Notes under the pieces: model-generated
Seen by the model: the letters and a program-made list of their open reading frames with translations, nothing else
Told to the model about the DNA's origin: nothing
The model's database searches: none
NCBI GenBank assembly: GCA_023052935.1
Contig: CM041295.1
Location: 107,758,711 to 107,822,710, forward strand
Origin: Piezodorus guildinii
Taxonomy: Eukaryota; Arthropoda; Insecta; Hemiptera; Pentatomidae
DNA length: 64,000 nt
Reading direction: 5' to 3'
Translations under genes and position numbers: made by a program
Part shown: one piece after another, positions 41,860 to 53,290 of the stretch
Position numbering within the stretch: the stretch's first letter is position 1
How the letters are laid out: every line of letters starts with the position of its first letter

Positions 41860-42100
41860 AACGAACTTATACAATTTTTTTTAAAGCTAATGGTGAGTGA
41901 TGAAAAGCCGATGAACCTAATTGTCGTAGATAATAATATAATATATTATTTAATAAAATGCGTTTCTATTGAAACTCGATGCAATTAATTCTTTAACTAT
42001 TTCTTTTCATCTCTAACTGAATTTAAAAATTCTTTTATTTATTTCAACCACGGAGGTAAGAAAAAGTCGTGTGTTGCGCGTATTAGATTTTTACATCATA
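41860..42100 (+). repeat. E-family 3' part
   Basis: Carries TTAAAGCTAATGGTGAGTGA, then TGCGTTTCTATTGAAACT and the closing GGAGGTAAGAAAAAGTCGTG followed by TGTTGCGCG and AGATTTTTA. Confidence 0.6.
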
Positions 42101-42132
42101 TACTTTACGTTTTAGTTTAATTCGACGTTCAT

Positions 42133-42290
42133 ATACCTCAGGAGAGAGTAACACACATTAAAACATAGTGTTTATTTTAATTAAAGGCACACAATTCTAA
42201 TTCTATAATCCATTAATTCTAGACAAATAGTTAAAATAAACAGTATTTTTTAATGTGTATTTCTCTCTAATGACCGCACCCACAACCATC
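42133..42290. mobile_element. MITE with TIRs, copy 2 (core inverted)
   Basis: Inverted ends AACACACATTAAAACATAGT (42151 onward) and TTTTTTAATGTGTATTTCTC flank the core ACACAATTCTAATTCTATAA, which is the reverse complement of the core in copy 1. The TIR extends outward through GAGAGT/TCTCTC, so it may be about 38 bp. Confidence 0.75.
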
Positions 42291-42329
42291 TTACTCATCT
42301 AATTTCTCAACGGTCAACTAAACTCCATC

Positions 42330-42620
42330 ATTACAAATAACATATGTTTATGGGCTTATAACGAAATTCTGTTAACTTTTACAACTAATTCTATTGCATA
42401 TCAACTTTTCTAAAATTTTGTACTTTCCAACGGTATATTTATTATACGTCTATATTACTATTCATGATACTATTCATGATTCAGGAAAGATATTTTTGAT
42501 GCCTTGATTAGAGGAAATATAATTTTCCTGTTTAAATAAGAACTTTATTTCAATGTATTTTGCTTTTTCACCTTCGGGAATGATCACTCTAAATGATGAG
42601 TGAAAACCGTCACAAAATCG
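42330..42620 (-). repeat. E-related repeat fragment
   Basis: Shares TTTTCTAAAATTTTGTACTT, CAACGGTATATTTATTATAC and following text with 17270-17600. Confidence 0.45.
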
Positions 42621-42699
42621 TGGCATTAGGAGTTCCTATATATATATATATGTGTGGGTGTTTGTGTGTGTGTGTATATATATTTCTTTTATCTGATTA

Positions 42700-42930
42700 A
42701 TTTTTTTTTTATATAATTTTTTGTTTCTCATGTTAACATACTTTTATTTTTCTGGTTTGTACATTTTTATTACAATTTAGCTTTTAAGTTATTTTATTAG
42801 TTCATGTTATTAGTTTAATTCTTTTCTGTTTTTCAGTCATTTTACTCTAAGACTCTAGTCTTAAGTCCACCTTTTTATTTCCTGTTATGTTATTCTGAAG
42901 GGACTTGTCCCAGAATAAATAAAGAATTAT
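42700..42930 (+). mobile_element. CR1-like 3' UTR end
   Basis: Only the 3' UTR remains. It ends TTATTCTGAAGGGACTTGTC, then CCAGAATAAATAAAG and an ATT-type tail, the same terminal structure as element B. A (TA)n tract of about 22 units follows to 42976. Confidence 0.7.
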
Positions 42931-42978
<48 letters not shown>

Positions 42979-43149
42979 TATATACGTAGAAAGATATTTA
43001 TATACAGATATGTATCATTTTTTTTTTTAAAGCCCACAGTCTTGAGTGATTGTTGTTGATAATAACTTATATTGTTACATTTTTTAATTTAAATTAATCT
43101 ATTCCATCGTATCTCAATGTAATTATTTTTTTATCCTTAACTTTATTTA

Positions 43150-43480
43150 ATTAGGCGCTACCGCTGGGTAGTTTCTTCACGAGACTTATTCATACCCATT
43201 ATTCTAAAGATGCTTATTTACTTCTAATGTTATTTCATACACAGATGTAAATATCAATAAAATATATGTTTAAATTTTTTTATCTTGAAAGTTTTAAATT
43301 GAATTTACCAGGGAAGGTCAGTGAACGGAATGGGACCTGGATTGACTAAATCAGCAACATAAGGAACATTTAGACCCCTCTCAATTAGTTTATTCGTAAA
43401 GATGTGAAGAGATTTAAAATCGATTTCATGAAGATATATAAGTGAAAGTAGTGTGTTGCACACGAACGAATTTGTTTTTG
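43150..43480. repeat. Small family C and E fragments
   Basis: 43150-43265 (plus) resembles the family C 3' UTR (CGCTGGGTAGTTTCTTCACG). 43310-43400 (minus) resembles its C-terminal coding (AATCAGCAACATAAGGAACA). 43430-43480 (plus) looks like an E-family 3' end (TAAGTGAAAGTAGTGTGTTG). Confidence 0.45.
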
Positions 43481-44066
43481 TTTTTTTTTAAATAAATATT
43501 TACAATATGAATTCATTTATAAATTAAAAAAAAAAAAAGTCCTGGAAGCATTTATCGTGACTAAATTAGTCTATTTACATGAGGTGATTCCAGATATACA
43601 AATAACTTAATTACATCATGGCTTGGCAGATTCCACTAAGACGAAGGTTATATTTCAAAAATATCTATGCCCCCTTTTAACCGGCTAGTATGTTGTGATC
43701 AATTCAATTTCAATTTCAAAACGGCTGTTCCAAAATGTGGCTAAGCACTCAACATTTTATTACTTATTTAACATAACATCAATGAGAAACATTTATGATT
43801 GATGCGGTAACAAAGATAGAATGCTATTGATAAACACGCTCGAAATAGAACTGAAACAAAATTCACTGGATGATTTACGACTGAAACATATATTGTTATG
43901 TCTATTAAAATACTACCTTGTTTAGGAGCTGGCGAGAGCATATTACCTCTTTTGATTTGAATTCCTTTATTACAGAACTAATAAATATGTAATATAATGC
44001 AATTAAACCTAGTATAATATTTTATTCCTAATTAAATTACTTTAGGACAGTGAAGACTTATTATTA
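43481..44066. other. Intergenic DNA, nothing recognised
   Basis: No coding motif or repeat end identified. Confidence 0.4.
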
Positions 44067-44074
44067 ACTTATAT

Positions 44075-45154
44075 ATTTTTTATTTTATTATTTTTTTTAT
44101 TAAAATTTACAACTGTACAAAAAATACATCAAGTAAATATGCTGTAATGTTATAACAAATGAAATGAATATGAAGAGAAACTGCTCATTGGCAGCACTCT
44201 TTGGTAGTGAGTCTAAACAAGAAGGTCTCGAGGCCATCTTCTTTTCAGACGCCTCGGAGGATTATCAGGAATGGAAGAGGAAGCAAGGATTGAAACTAAT
44301 GCATTAGAGTGGGAGTGGAGTTTTTCATGGAAGGTTTGATACCTGGTACGGGCCAAATCAGTAACATATGGAACATTAAGATCATTGTGAATGATTTTAT
44401 TCGTGACAAAGTAAGGAACGTTAAGGATTTTGCGAAGGATTTTGGATTGTAAGGATTGGATACGGGAAGAGTTTGATGGTTTAGTAGAGCCCCAAAGCTC
44501 TACTCCGTAGGTCCAGATAGGCCTTATGATGGTCATGTAAATGAGTCTATTGTAGTTAGGTGAAAGGTTAGAGCGTCTGTCTAGTAAGTGTTGGAGTAGC
44601 CGAAATCGTCGTGCAGTTTCTTGTCTCTTCAGTCTTGTATGCGGATTCCATGTAAGTCGTTTGTCAAGCAGGAGTCCTAAATATCGGATCTGTTCAACCG
44701 GGACAAGCGGAATATCATTAAAGGACACTGTTGGGCAGGATGTCATAGGTTTTCGACGAAGGGTAAAGGTAATTTGTTGGGATTTATTGGAATTAATTTT
44801 AACTGTCCAATTCTGACACCATACCTCAAGGTCCCTGATGTGGGATTGGAGTGTTTGAGAGGCTATTGTAGGATCGTTATTAACCGATAACACGCAAGTG
44901 TCATCGGCATAGGTAGAAAGGAATGTGTTAGGATGGGTTGGGATATCAGCTGTATATACTGTGTTAAGAATGGGTCCTAGGATACTGCCCTGAGGAACCC
45001 CAGCAGACTGGGTGAAGAGAGATGAATAGGAACTATTGTGGTTTATTTTGAAGGATCTTTCAGATAGGTAGGACTGGATGATTAGGAAGTATGTAGGAGG
45101 AAGGAATTTACGGAGTTTGTACAACAGTCCCAAGTGCCAGACTCGGTCAAAGGT
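44075..45154 (-). mobile_element. Family C (Jockey-like) element, best 5'-truncated copy
   Basis: The minus strand runs from within the RT domain (TFDRVWHLGLLYKL) to the ORF2 stop at 44213, then a 3' UTR of about 110 nt and an A-rich tail. The candidate target duplication is ACTTATAT at 44067-44074 and 45155-45162. It is the reference copy for the other C fragments in the window. Confidence 0.85.
44213..45154 (-). pseudogene. Family C ORF2: RT C-terminal half, open frame
   Basis: About 313 element-derived codons (the open frame extends into flanking DNA to 45223, whose first 23 or so residues are not part of the element). It has FDRVWHLGLL, SAGVPQGSILGP, YADDTCVL, LGLLLDKRLTWNPHTRLKRQ, TIIRPIWTYGVELWGSTKP and PRRLKRRWPRDLLV. 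It resembles the element A protein throughout but is clearly a different family. The fingers domain and endonuclease are missing, so it cannot be autonomous. The open frame suggests recent insertion. Confidence 0.85.
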
Positions 45155-45162
45155 ACTTATAT

Positions 45163-45925
45163 TAAAGCATTTTAAACTAATTTTAGTATTTAAAAAACAA
45201 GAGGATTTTTTTTCTTTTTTCATTGGTTTAATTTTATTATTATTAATATTGTTTTAACCGTATTTCAAAGATATATGTAGTGAATTGAGGAATCGTTCAT
45301 GTTATATTAATTTTCAACAAAATGACAAATATGTTGTATTTCTAAATTTGTTCACATCATTGCAAGTCAAAAATAAGTTTCCTTTATTTTTAATAATAAG
45401 TAGCATCAACTCCGGCTAGATAATCTATCCGGTTAAGATTTTTGTAATGAGGTATAACTTTCACAAAAATGAACAGATTCCATAGAATAAACGCAAGTTT
45501 GAAAAAGCAAAATTTGACGAATAAAACAAGTATATAAAATTTAATATCGGACAAATATTTCATTCTAAAAAATCCATTCAAACATAAAAAACTATGATTG
45601 CGGATTTTAATTTATAAAACATATTTACATTGATCATAGAAAATGTTAATTTGTTTCTTAATCATTTTACGTCATAATGTTCATTTGTGTCTAACTCCAG
45701 GTTCCTAAGTTGTACGCGTGAAATAGGAAAACTATTTATCCTTGTCTTTAAAAGACCTTAAAGATACTCTGGGGACTTACTGTGTTTCTGTAGATTAAAA
45801 TTTATTCTTTAAATTTAATCAATAGATAGAATGGAGCTAGAGGCTGGTACTACGTCACAAATATTTTATTATATCTTAATTTAAGTTGCTTTATAAAAAA
45901 CAAAAATTGAGTATGAATGATACCT
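45163..45925. other. Intergenic DNA, nothing recognised
   Basis: AT-rich. The 63-codon minus frame at 45390-45581 has no motif. Confidence 0.4.
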
Positions 45926-45929
45926 ACAT

Positions 45930-46265
45930 GAAATTAAATCTTATTCAATTTTGTCTTAATGCGGTGAGTTTAATCAAAATCGTTCCAGCGGTTTATGATA
46001 AGATCATTTGAAAAAAAAAAAACATGATGATACCACCCATCGTTGCAACTTCGGTTCGTCCATTTATTAGAGAAGTTGCTGTAATGTTAAATATATAAAT
46101 TTCAGTTTCGTAAGACTTTTCATAATCGTGCAAGATATCACATCTGTGAATGTAAACACACACAAACACTCTTTTTTGCGTGGCTTGGTCATTAGGACTA
46201 GGAGGAACCTAAAACGTGTTTTTCTGAAGAAAACTCGAATACCAAAATTTTCACATTTCAAATAC
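45930..46265 (-). repeat. E-family 5' part, minus-oriented
   Basis: Contains GAGTTTAATCAAAATCGTTC, ACACACACAAACACTC, GAGGAACCTAAAACGTGTTT and AAAATTTTCACATTTCAAAT, the reversed E 5' region. Confidence 0.55.
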
Positions 46266-46269
46266 TTTA

Positions 46270-46740
46270 ATTTTAGATATAGGTAAGTAAAAGTTCTATA
46301 TAAAAGAATTAGTCATTTATTTAATTTAACACTAAGTATCGGGAACATGGTAGGTCGTACGCTAATAGAAACTTTGAATTAATAACAGATTAATGACAAA
46401 AAAAAAAACCTAAGTAACTAAGACTTATTACTTTATTGTATGCTTGTGTTGCCTTTACTGTAAAAAAAAAAAAAAAAAATGAACAAAAATAAAAATTAGA
46501 ACTTAAGTTCAAAATCACAAACTGATTACGTGGGTTATAATATAAATTCTTTAAATAAAATTATTTCATTTTTTCACAAAATATTCATATTATTCTGGTG
46601 GGGGGCCATGAACCCCTTTCCCCCAACGACTTTTGAAGTATTCTAAAGGCCCACTTGCTGAAGTTTCCCCTACCATTACCAGTACCAGCACCCTCCAAAC
46701 CCAGTTTCAAAGTTAGAGAACCACAAAGTTAGGGGGCCTG
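46270..46740. other. Intergenic DNA, nothing recognised
   Basis: 46590-46740 is somewhat GC-richer and contains a C-rich stretch. No feature identified. Confidence 0.35.
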
Positions 46741-46744
46741 GAAT

Positions 46745-47024
46745 TTCAGTTCCTGCTTGAATGCCGAAATGCCTAAATTTTTTTTCCCTCTAAAGTACCT
46801 GCAATTTTGTGAATTCGTAAATAATTCACCATTTCATGTTTTAAGCAATGATAAAAAAAAAAAAAAAAAATGAATATGGAATAATTTGATAACGAGACAA
46901 GGGAATACCCTAGAAATATCGCCGGAAAGCATATATATATATATATAAAGAATGAGAAGAGTTTATTAAGGCAATTTTTCGTTTTAATTGTTCTTGTTCT
47001 AAGGGGACTTGGTTCCAGAATAAA
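46745..47024 (+). repeat. E-family piece and CR1-like 3' terminal hairpin
   Basis: 46745-46935 matches the E core (TGCCGAAATGCCTAAATTTT, CTCTAAAGTACCTGCAATTT). 46992-47024 carries TTGTTCTAAGGGGACTTGG and CCAGAATAAAG, the CR1-like terminal hairpin in a slightly decayed form. Confidence 0.5.
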
Positions 47025-47260
47025 GATTTATTTTTTCATTTCTTTTTATTTCATAGCTAAAAAACATTTTCGTTAAAAAAGCAAAAAAATTATTTTTTCA
47101 TTATAGGCACCATAATCATCTAGCGGTATAAAATATAATATATAACCGATTCTCATACCTACCTACATAAACAATTTATAAAAAAAAAAGGTAGAGGCAT
47201 TTCGGAGAAGTAAGACTACTAACACCGTGACACGATATTTTTACTATTACTTACGTATAT

Positions 47261-47272
47261 ATGAAATATATA
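47261..47272. repeat. Target-site duplication, element A2 (3' side)
   Basis: ATGAAATATATA at 47261-47272 recurs exactly at 51851-51862. Confidence 0.82.
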
Positions 47273-47527
47273 TATATCAACAACAACAATTTTTATTCAG
47301 TAAAATTACAATCTGTCCCAATTTGGACATTAATAGTAGTGCTGAAAGATATCATACATACTACATTCATACAATATTTACACGGAATAAAATTACAATA
47401 AAATATATACACAATAATGAATCAATACAATAGTCAAGAATTCATTTATACCTATATACACATACACACACTCATACGTACATCACATTGAGTGGAGAAT
47501 CTAGCCAGTGCTAGAACTCCAATATAT

Positions 47528-50211
47528 TTACAACAGGTCGCGGGGCCACTGCCGTTTCAACCTTCTAGGTGGGTTGTATGGATGAGTGGAGCCGGATAGG
47601 GATTGTGCTAGAGGATTAGGATGATGAATGAGGTTCTGGTGGAATTTGGAAAATTTAGATGGAATCAGGTCTGAAATAAATGGAACATTAAGGTCGTGGT
47701 GCAAGGTATAGTTGGAGACATAATAAGGAGCATTTACTATTGTTCGGAGGACTTTGGATTGAAAGGATTGAATGCGTTTGATGTTAGAACGTTTGGCTGT
47801 TCCCCACAGTTCAAGTCCGTAGGTCCACATTGGCTTCAGTATTGTCTTGTAAAGTAATAATTTGTTGTCAACTGTAAGCTTAGATTTTCTGTTTAGTAGT
47901 CTGTATAACTGTCCGAATCGTCTGTTGAGTTCTTTTCGTTTAAGTCTTGTATGTGGGTTCCACGTCAATCTTTTGTCTAGTAGTAAGCCAAGATACCGGA
48001 CTGTGTCTGAGGAAGGAAGCGGTATGGAATTGAAATTAACCATTGGACAGGATTGGCGTCGAAGGGTGAAGGTGACGTGGGTGCATTTGCTTTCATTAAC
48101 CTTAATACGCCAAGCATTACACCAGTCCTCGATAAGACAAAGGTGTCTTTGCAGGATTAAGGATGCTATTTCAGGATCGGAATTGGATGATAGGATGGCG
48201 GTGTCATCTGCAAATGTTGCCAGAAAGGTGTCAGGATGATTAGGAATATCAGCAGTGTAAAGGATGTAGAGGACGGGTCCCAAGACGCTGCCTTGAGGAA
48301 CACCGGCCTCAACGGGATAAAGGCTAGAAAATTCTACACCACAGCGAACTCGGAAGGAGCGGTTTGAGAGATAGGATCGTAGAATGAGGTATAGAGACTG
48401 GGGTAAATGCGTTTTAAGCTTGAAGAGTAATCCGGTGTGCCATACCCGGTCAAAAGCTTGCGCAATGTCCAGAAACGCACCAGAACAATACTCTTTGCAT
48501 TCAAGAGCTGAGGAAATATGGTCTACAACTCGGAGCCCCTGTTGAACTGTGGAATGCTGAGGACGGAATCCAAACTGATGGGAAGGAAGATTTTGAGATT
48601 CTAATATGGGTAGGATACGTTTAAGAAGAAGCCTTTCGAAGATTTTTGAGAGGATGGGGAGTAGACTAATAGGCCTGTAGGATGAAGTGTTGTTGGAAGG
48701 TTTGCCTGGTTTTAGAAAAAGAATGATAGTGGAATGTTTCCATAACAGAGGAAAATAGGTGGTGCGTAGGATGCAGTTGTAAATATAAGTAAGGAATATA
48801 ATAGCTTTCTGCGGAAGTTGTCGGAGGATCTGGGGAGTAAGGAGATCGTGTCCAGGAGATTTACGGAGGGTCAGTTTTTGGAGAAGATATTTGACCTCAG
48901 AGGGATTAATAGCTTTAGGAGGTTGGGAAAGTGGAATTGGTGACATAAGAAAGTCTTGCACTGTTGCGGTGTGATTGGCGTGGGATTCCGGGTGAGGAGT
49001 GAAAACTTTGGAGAGGTGTGTGGCGAATTCCTCGGCTTTATCTTCATCAGACGCAGCCCAGGAGTCATCACAACGTCGGAGAGGATGGGAAACTTGATGG
49101 TATTTTAGGATCTTTTTCGTGATATTCCACAGGGAATTATCACGATCTGATAGAGAGGAGAGGTAGGAATTAAAGGACTGGGAACGGAAGGTCGCCAACT
49201 CCCTCTTCAATTGTCTACAATAGAAGTTATAGGAGCGGCGATCTGTTGGGTGTCGGGTGCGCTGCCATAATGATCTTGCTCGGCGTTTGGTATGGATGAG
49301 GTCTATAATATGTTGTGGAAAATGATTTTGGTGAGGATTTATATTGGAGTGTTTAGGAGAGGAGGCAGTCCAGACAGCTTGTTGGATGGCGGTGGTAAAG
49401 GAATAGACGGAATTATCTAGGTCATCTGGGGTTTTGAGGGTTACTCTGAGGTCAATATTATCGGTTAGGATTTGGCGGAAAAGGTTCCAGTTGACAGGGC
49501 CTCGGATGAATGATGGTGGAATGGGTTTTGGAATTGGAGTGAGAGATACTTTTAGGATCAGTGGACTATGGTCTGAGGATAGTTCATCAAGGCGAGTTAC
49601 AGACAAGTTGAGGGAGCCTAATCCGCTGTGGATAAAGAAGTCGAGTATGTCAGGATTGCGGTTAGGATCGGTTGGCCAGTAGGTAGGGGAGTCAGGAGGC
49701 AGGATATTAAAATTTCGGGAGTTGAGTGCAGACAGCAAATTTCGTCCCCGAGAATTCGTGGTTCTGGAACCCACTGCTGATGCTTGGCGTTTAAGTCTGC
49801 ACCCAGAATGAAGCAATTTCCTAAGGAATCCAGGAAGGATACAAATTCGGAATTGGAAATGGAATGTTTAGGAGGGCAATATGCAGATGTGAGGGTTACC
49901 GGAAAGGAAAAAGTCTTGATTACTATGGCTGTGGCTTGTAGGAAATCATAGGTGGGAAGTGGGAGTAAATGATGAGAGAGGGATTGGTGGACAATGATAG
50001 CAGAACCGGCATGGGCTTTGCCGTCTGGGTGGTCAGTACGGTATGTCATGTACTGCGGTATTTTGAAGTACTGTTTAGTGGTTAGTCTTGTTTCAGTTAT
50101 AAGTGCAACATCGATTGTTTTGTCTTGCAACAACGCTGTCAGTTCGTCAGTATGATTTCTAACACCATTCGCATTCCAAAGGAGAATGGATAAGGAGTTA
50201 GGTGAATTCAT
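47528..50211 (-). pseudogene. Element A2 ORF2 (endonuclease-RT) with one frameshift
   Basis: The N-terminal frame 50211-49618 covers MNSPNSLSILLWNANG, ALITETRL and GADLNAKHQQW. At 49769-49772 a run of four C in A1 is three C here, shifting the frame. The continuation is open from about 49770 to the stop at 47528 and contains SSDHSPL, AQAFDRVW, AGVPQGSVLGP, FADDTAIL and PRRLKRQWPRDLL. All catalytic residues seen in A1 are retained. Without that one-base loss the protein would match A1 in length. By hand count, about 6 changes separate the copies over residues 148-656, but about 21 over the last 237. Confidence 0.9.
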
Positions 50212-51528
50212 TTAAGGATTTTTCAAGGCAGGGATTAAATTTGATACTAGATTTGTAAGGAGTGATATAAGCGGCATAACAAGAGATTTCATTTCGGAGA
50301 TGAACGATGTCATTAGACTGGTAAGATCTGTGACGTTTGATGGTGAAGGGATATGAGGAATTTGATGTTGAGGAGTTTTTTGAAGATTAGGTAAACTTTG
50401 AGAAGTAGATTGTTGTACAATAGATTGAGATTGTTGAGGAAAACGTTGTTCCGGCAGTGCCTCGACTTCATGATTCTGGTTTCCACCTCCAAGCAAGTGG
50501 GCAAATGACACGTTAGAATTTACATGTTTAGATGGTTCTCTTCTGCTTCTGGTTGGTGCAGCTGTTTCATTCGTATCCTGAGGTTTTTGGTATCTGGTTC
50601 GGAGTTTCTTGTAGATTTCACATCCCTTGTAGTTAGCCGGGTGGTCCTTGAGGCACAGAGCACATACAGCGGGTGTAGATCTTGATCTTGTACATTCTTC
50701 TGTTTTATGCTGTTCACCGCATTTCACACAGCGTGGTATGTGATGGCAATAACTTCTGGTATGACCATATGCCTGACAGTTATGGCACTGAACAATGTCT
50801 TTCTTTGTGTAAGGTTTTTCAACCTTTACACGGGTATAGTAGAGTCTACTGAGGTCATAGATATTTTCGACTCCTGCTGATGGTTCCAAGTCCACGAAGA
50901 ATAGAGGCAGTGGACTTTTATCTTTTAGAACGTTGGTGACTTGTCTCACTTGGAATCCTAGTTCTGTCAGTTCTTCTTTGATAGCTTCAACGGGTGTTGA
51001 GGAATGTAGGTTTCTGATTACGACCCTTAATGCTCTCTCCTGGCGCAGCTGATAAGTATGAAAGTCAGCTTTGGTCTCAGTCAGATATTTCACAATCTTT
51101 CTGTAGGTTTCAGCAGTAGTCGGAGATATTTTAGTATCATTGGTTCTACTTATACAATAATAACTATTAGGATCAGTTACTTTGTTTAAATGCGCACACA
51201 TAAGTTTAAAATTTTTAATATTCTTAACAAATATTGGTGGAGGTAGTGGTTCCCTGGGTATAGGAGAAGATTCCATGGTTTCTTTTTCATTTTGGAGGAT
51301 TTGAAATGGATTCGGTGTAAAAAACGGGGATTCATCAGTTATTCCTTGTGATGATGTGCTGGGCTGTGGTTCAGATCCTAATGAGGTAGCTGACGTGGTC
51401 GCTGGTGGAATCATTTTTTTATTTTGTTCACGGCGGGGTCTCTGTTTTGTGGGAGACGAGTTTGAACCTGCAGATCTAGATCTTTTACTTGCAGACTTTG
51501 AGGACATGACTTGATGAAAATATCTCAT
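50212..51528 (-). CDS. Element A2 ORF1: gag-like protein with three CCHC knuckles
   Basis: 438 codons, same length as A1. The knuckles CHNCQAYGHTRSYC, CVKCGEQHKTEEC and CALCLKDHPANYKGC are intact. Changes are scattered and cluster a little in the C-terminal Gln/Pro-rich region (for example EQRFPQQSQSIVQQST against EQLFPQLSQSIVQQSI). The stop abuts the ORF2 ATG as in A1. Confidence 0.9.
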   Translation of the reverse strand: MRYFHQVMSSKSASKRSRSAGSNSSPTKQRPRREQNKKMIPPATTSATSLGSEPQPSTSSQGITDESPFFTPNPFQILQNEKETMESSPIPREPLPPPIFVKNIKNFKLMCAHLNKVTDPNSYYCISRTNDTKISPTTAETYRKIVKYLTETKADFHTYQLRQERALRVVIRNLHSSTPVEAIKEELTELGFQVRQVTNVLKDKSPLPLFFVDLEPSAGVENIYDLSRLYYTRVKVEKPYTKKDIVQCHNCQAYGHTRSYCHHIPRCVKCGEQHKTEECTRSRSTPAVCALCLKDHPANYKGCEIYKKLRTRYQKPQDTNETAAPTRSRREPSKHVNSNVSFAHLLGGGNQNHEVEALPEQRFPQQSQSIVQQSTSQSLPNLQKTPQHQIPHIPSPSNVTDLTSLMTSFISEMKSLVMPLISLLTNLVSNLIPALKNP

Positions 51529-51850
51529 TGATTAAGAAAATAATAATAATAAATAAATAATGAGATAAGAATTAAAGATAAAAGAAAGATAAGTAAAAGA
51601 AAAGCAAGCCCGAGCTTGCCGAGCTAGCGGCAATCAGCTGATCAGTGACCCTCCTTTCACTTTTTCGTGATTGTACAAAGTAAATTATAACTTTGCTTAC
51701 CGAAATTTCTCCAATATTCACTGCCGTAGTATTCCTGAGGTCTAGTGATGTTCTCCAGACCGAATTCAAGCGAATTCCTACTGAAAAAAGCAAAAATCTG
51801 AGAGACGATGTAACGTATGACTGTTATCATCGAGCGCATCAGCTGATCTC

Positions 51851-53290
51851 ATGAAATATATAGAAAGGGAAAATATTGATATCGTGAAAATTTTTGGAAA
51901 TCCAGTTTTCAACGGAAATACACGTTTTAGGGTCTCCTGAGTTCAAATGACCAAGTCCCGCAAAAATGTCTGAGTGTGTGTGTGGTTACTCACGCGCTTG
52001 AACGAAAAGTTCTATGAAACTCAAATTTCATATTTAAGACAACTATACGCTCGAGATGTTACCAAAACTTTTTCATCAAAATCGCCTAACCAGAAGAGCC
52101 ACTTTATACCATGAACCTTTTAGCGACTTTTTCAAATAAGACTTTACAGATTTTGTTTTATTAAAATCACTATATGATGGCGCTATATTCCTTGTAGGAA
52201 CTAAACCTCCTCAGCGATCCTCCTCCACGGTCTACCTGTCTTCGGCTGCCCTTCTCCATTCGCTTACATCCAACGACCAGAGGTCCTCCTCTACATCCTG
52301 TAGCCAACAAAGTGTAGATCTCTCTCTGCGCCTCTTTCACAAGAATGTCCCCCCAACATTATTTTTGGCAGTCTCCCACTTTCGATACTTTAGACGTGCC
52401 CCAGACATCTTATCCTGGAACTCTTAGTCTTGATAACTATATCAGGTGTTTCATATAGCTTTTTAGGTGCCTCGTTCTCCTTCATTCTTCTTTTGTCCAA
52501 TAATCTTTCTGAGGATATTCCTTTCCCTCAGGTTGAGCAGGCTTTCATGGTTGCGTTTTAGCATCCAGGAAACGCTTCCTGCATGACCACTGGCTGACGG
52601 ACAGTACAATACACCCTTATTTTTAGTGCTCTAGCATTTTGCATCTTTTTACGATTTTCTCAAAAACGACTCTTACGATTTTCATTAAACTCGCTATATC
52701 GATGTAAAATTTGATAAGATTTAATATGATGTAGGTTTTAATCTGATTGAAATAGTATGACAGGGCTTAAATGCCTATATGTTAAACATTCTTCAATTAA
52801 AGTACCTTTAATTTTATAGATTTTTAAAAAAATAGGCACATCAACTTGATAACATTGATAAATAACAGCTAAATATGAAAGTTGAGCGAATTTTATACAC
52901 AACTAAAGTGCAAAAATTTGTTAAGGAAACAGGACCCTTGGCATATTTGAAGTTCTGCCATCTAGAAGACAGCATCATTATCAAGGGCACAACGCCATCT
53001 AGTGGCAGCCAGAGGCAAGGGACTCCCTGCCAAAAATTGCAGGCAATGGCAAGATCCAAGGCAGGTCTGCTATAGGGTACGAGAGACAAGTTGAGTGAGC
53101 ACATGTGCCCTCAATGTATTGTTCAATGTAAATCATATGTTTCCAAAGAACCTGAATTAGCATTTTTATTCAAATTGCCAATAACAATTTTAAATTTAAG
53201 TTTATTTAATAGTTCTTAAATTGATTTTAACAGGCGAGGTAAGTGAAACTCGGGTGTTGTCCGCAAGGGATTTTTTATATATTAGATATA
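51851..53290 (+). repeat. E-family repeat, near-complete, with an inserted piece
   Basis: 5' part 51851-52180 (GAAAATATTGATATCGTG, ACACGTTTTAGGGTCTCC, a TG repeat) and 3' part about 52630-53290 (CAGGGCTTAAATGCC, GAGGTAAGTGAAACTCGGGT). The intervening 52185-52620 is unrelated, so the original copy was about 1.0 kb, like that at 26268-27160. Confidence 0.65.
52185..52620 (-). pseudogene. Non-LTR C-terminal remnant inside E repeat
   Basis: A GC-richer block. The minus strand reads CWLQDVEEDLWSLDVSEWRR followed by AAEDR, resembling the D(V/L)..L.V..WR..A.DR tail of RTE-like ORFs. Stops follow. The clade call is weak. Confidence 0.4.

Larger units (their letters stand above)
47273..51850 (-). mobile_element. 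Jockey-like retrotransposon, second copy (element A2)
   Basis: Full-length copy of the family at 7190-11784, with the same order of 5' UTR, ORF1, ORF2 and 3' UTR. ORF1 is intact; ORF2 has one frameshift. The 3' tail is a TTG/TA-type repeat rather than a long A run. ORF1 and the first two thirds of ORF2 are nearly identical to A1, but the last third of ORF2 and the 3' UTR are clearly more diverged. It lies exactly at the 5' edge of an E-family copy. Confidence 0.92.

Noticed and set aside
42930..42976. Tandem TA tract as part of a CRISPR-like or regulatory array
   Set aside because: It is a plain microsatellite at a retrotransposon 3' end; no CRISPR-type repeats with unique spacers occur in the window.
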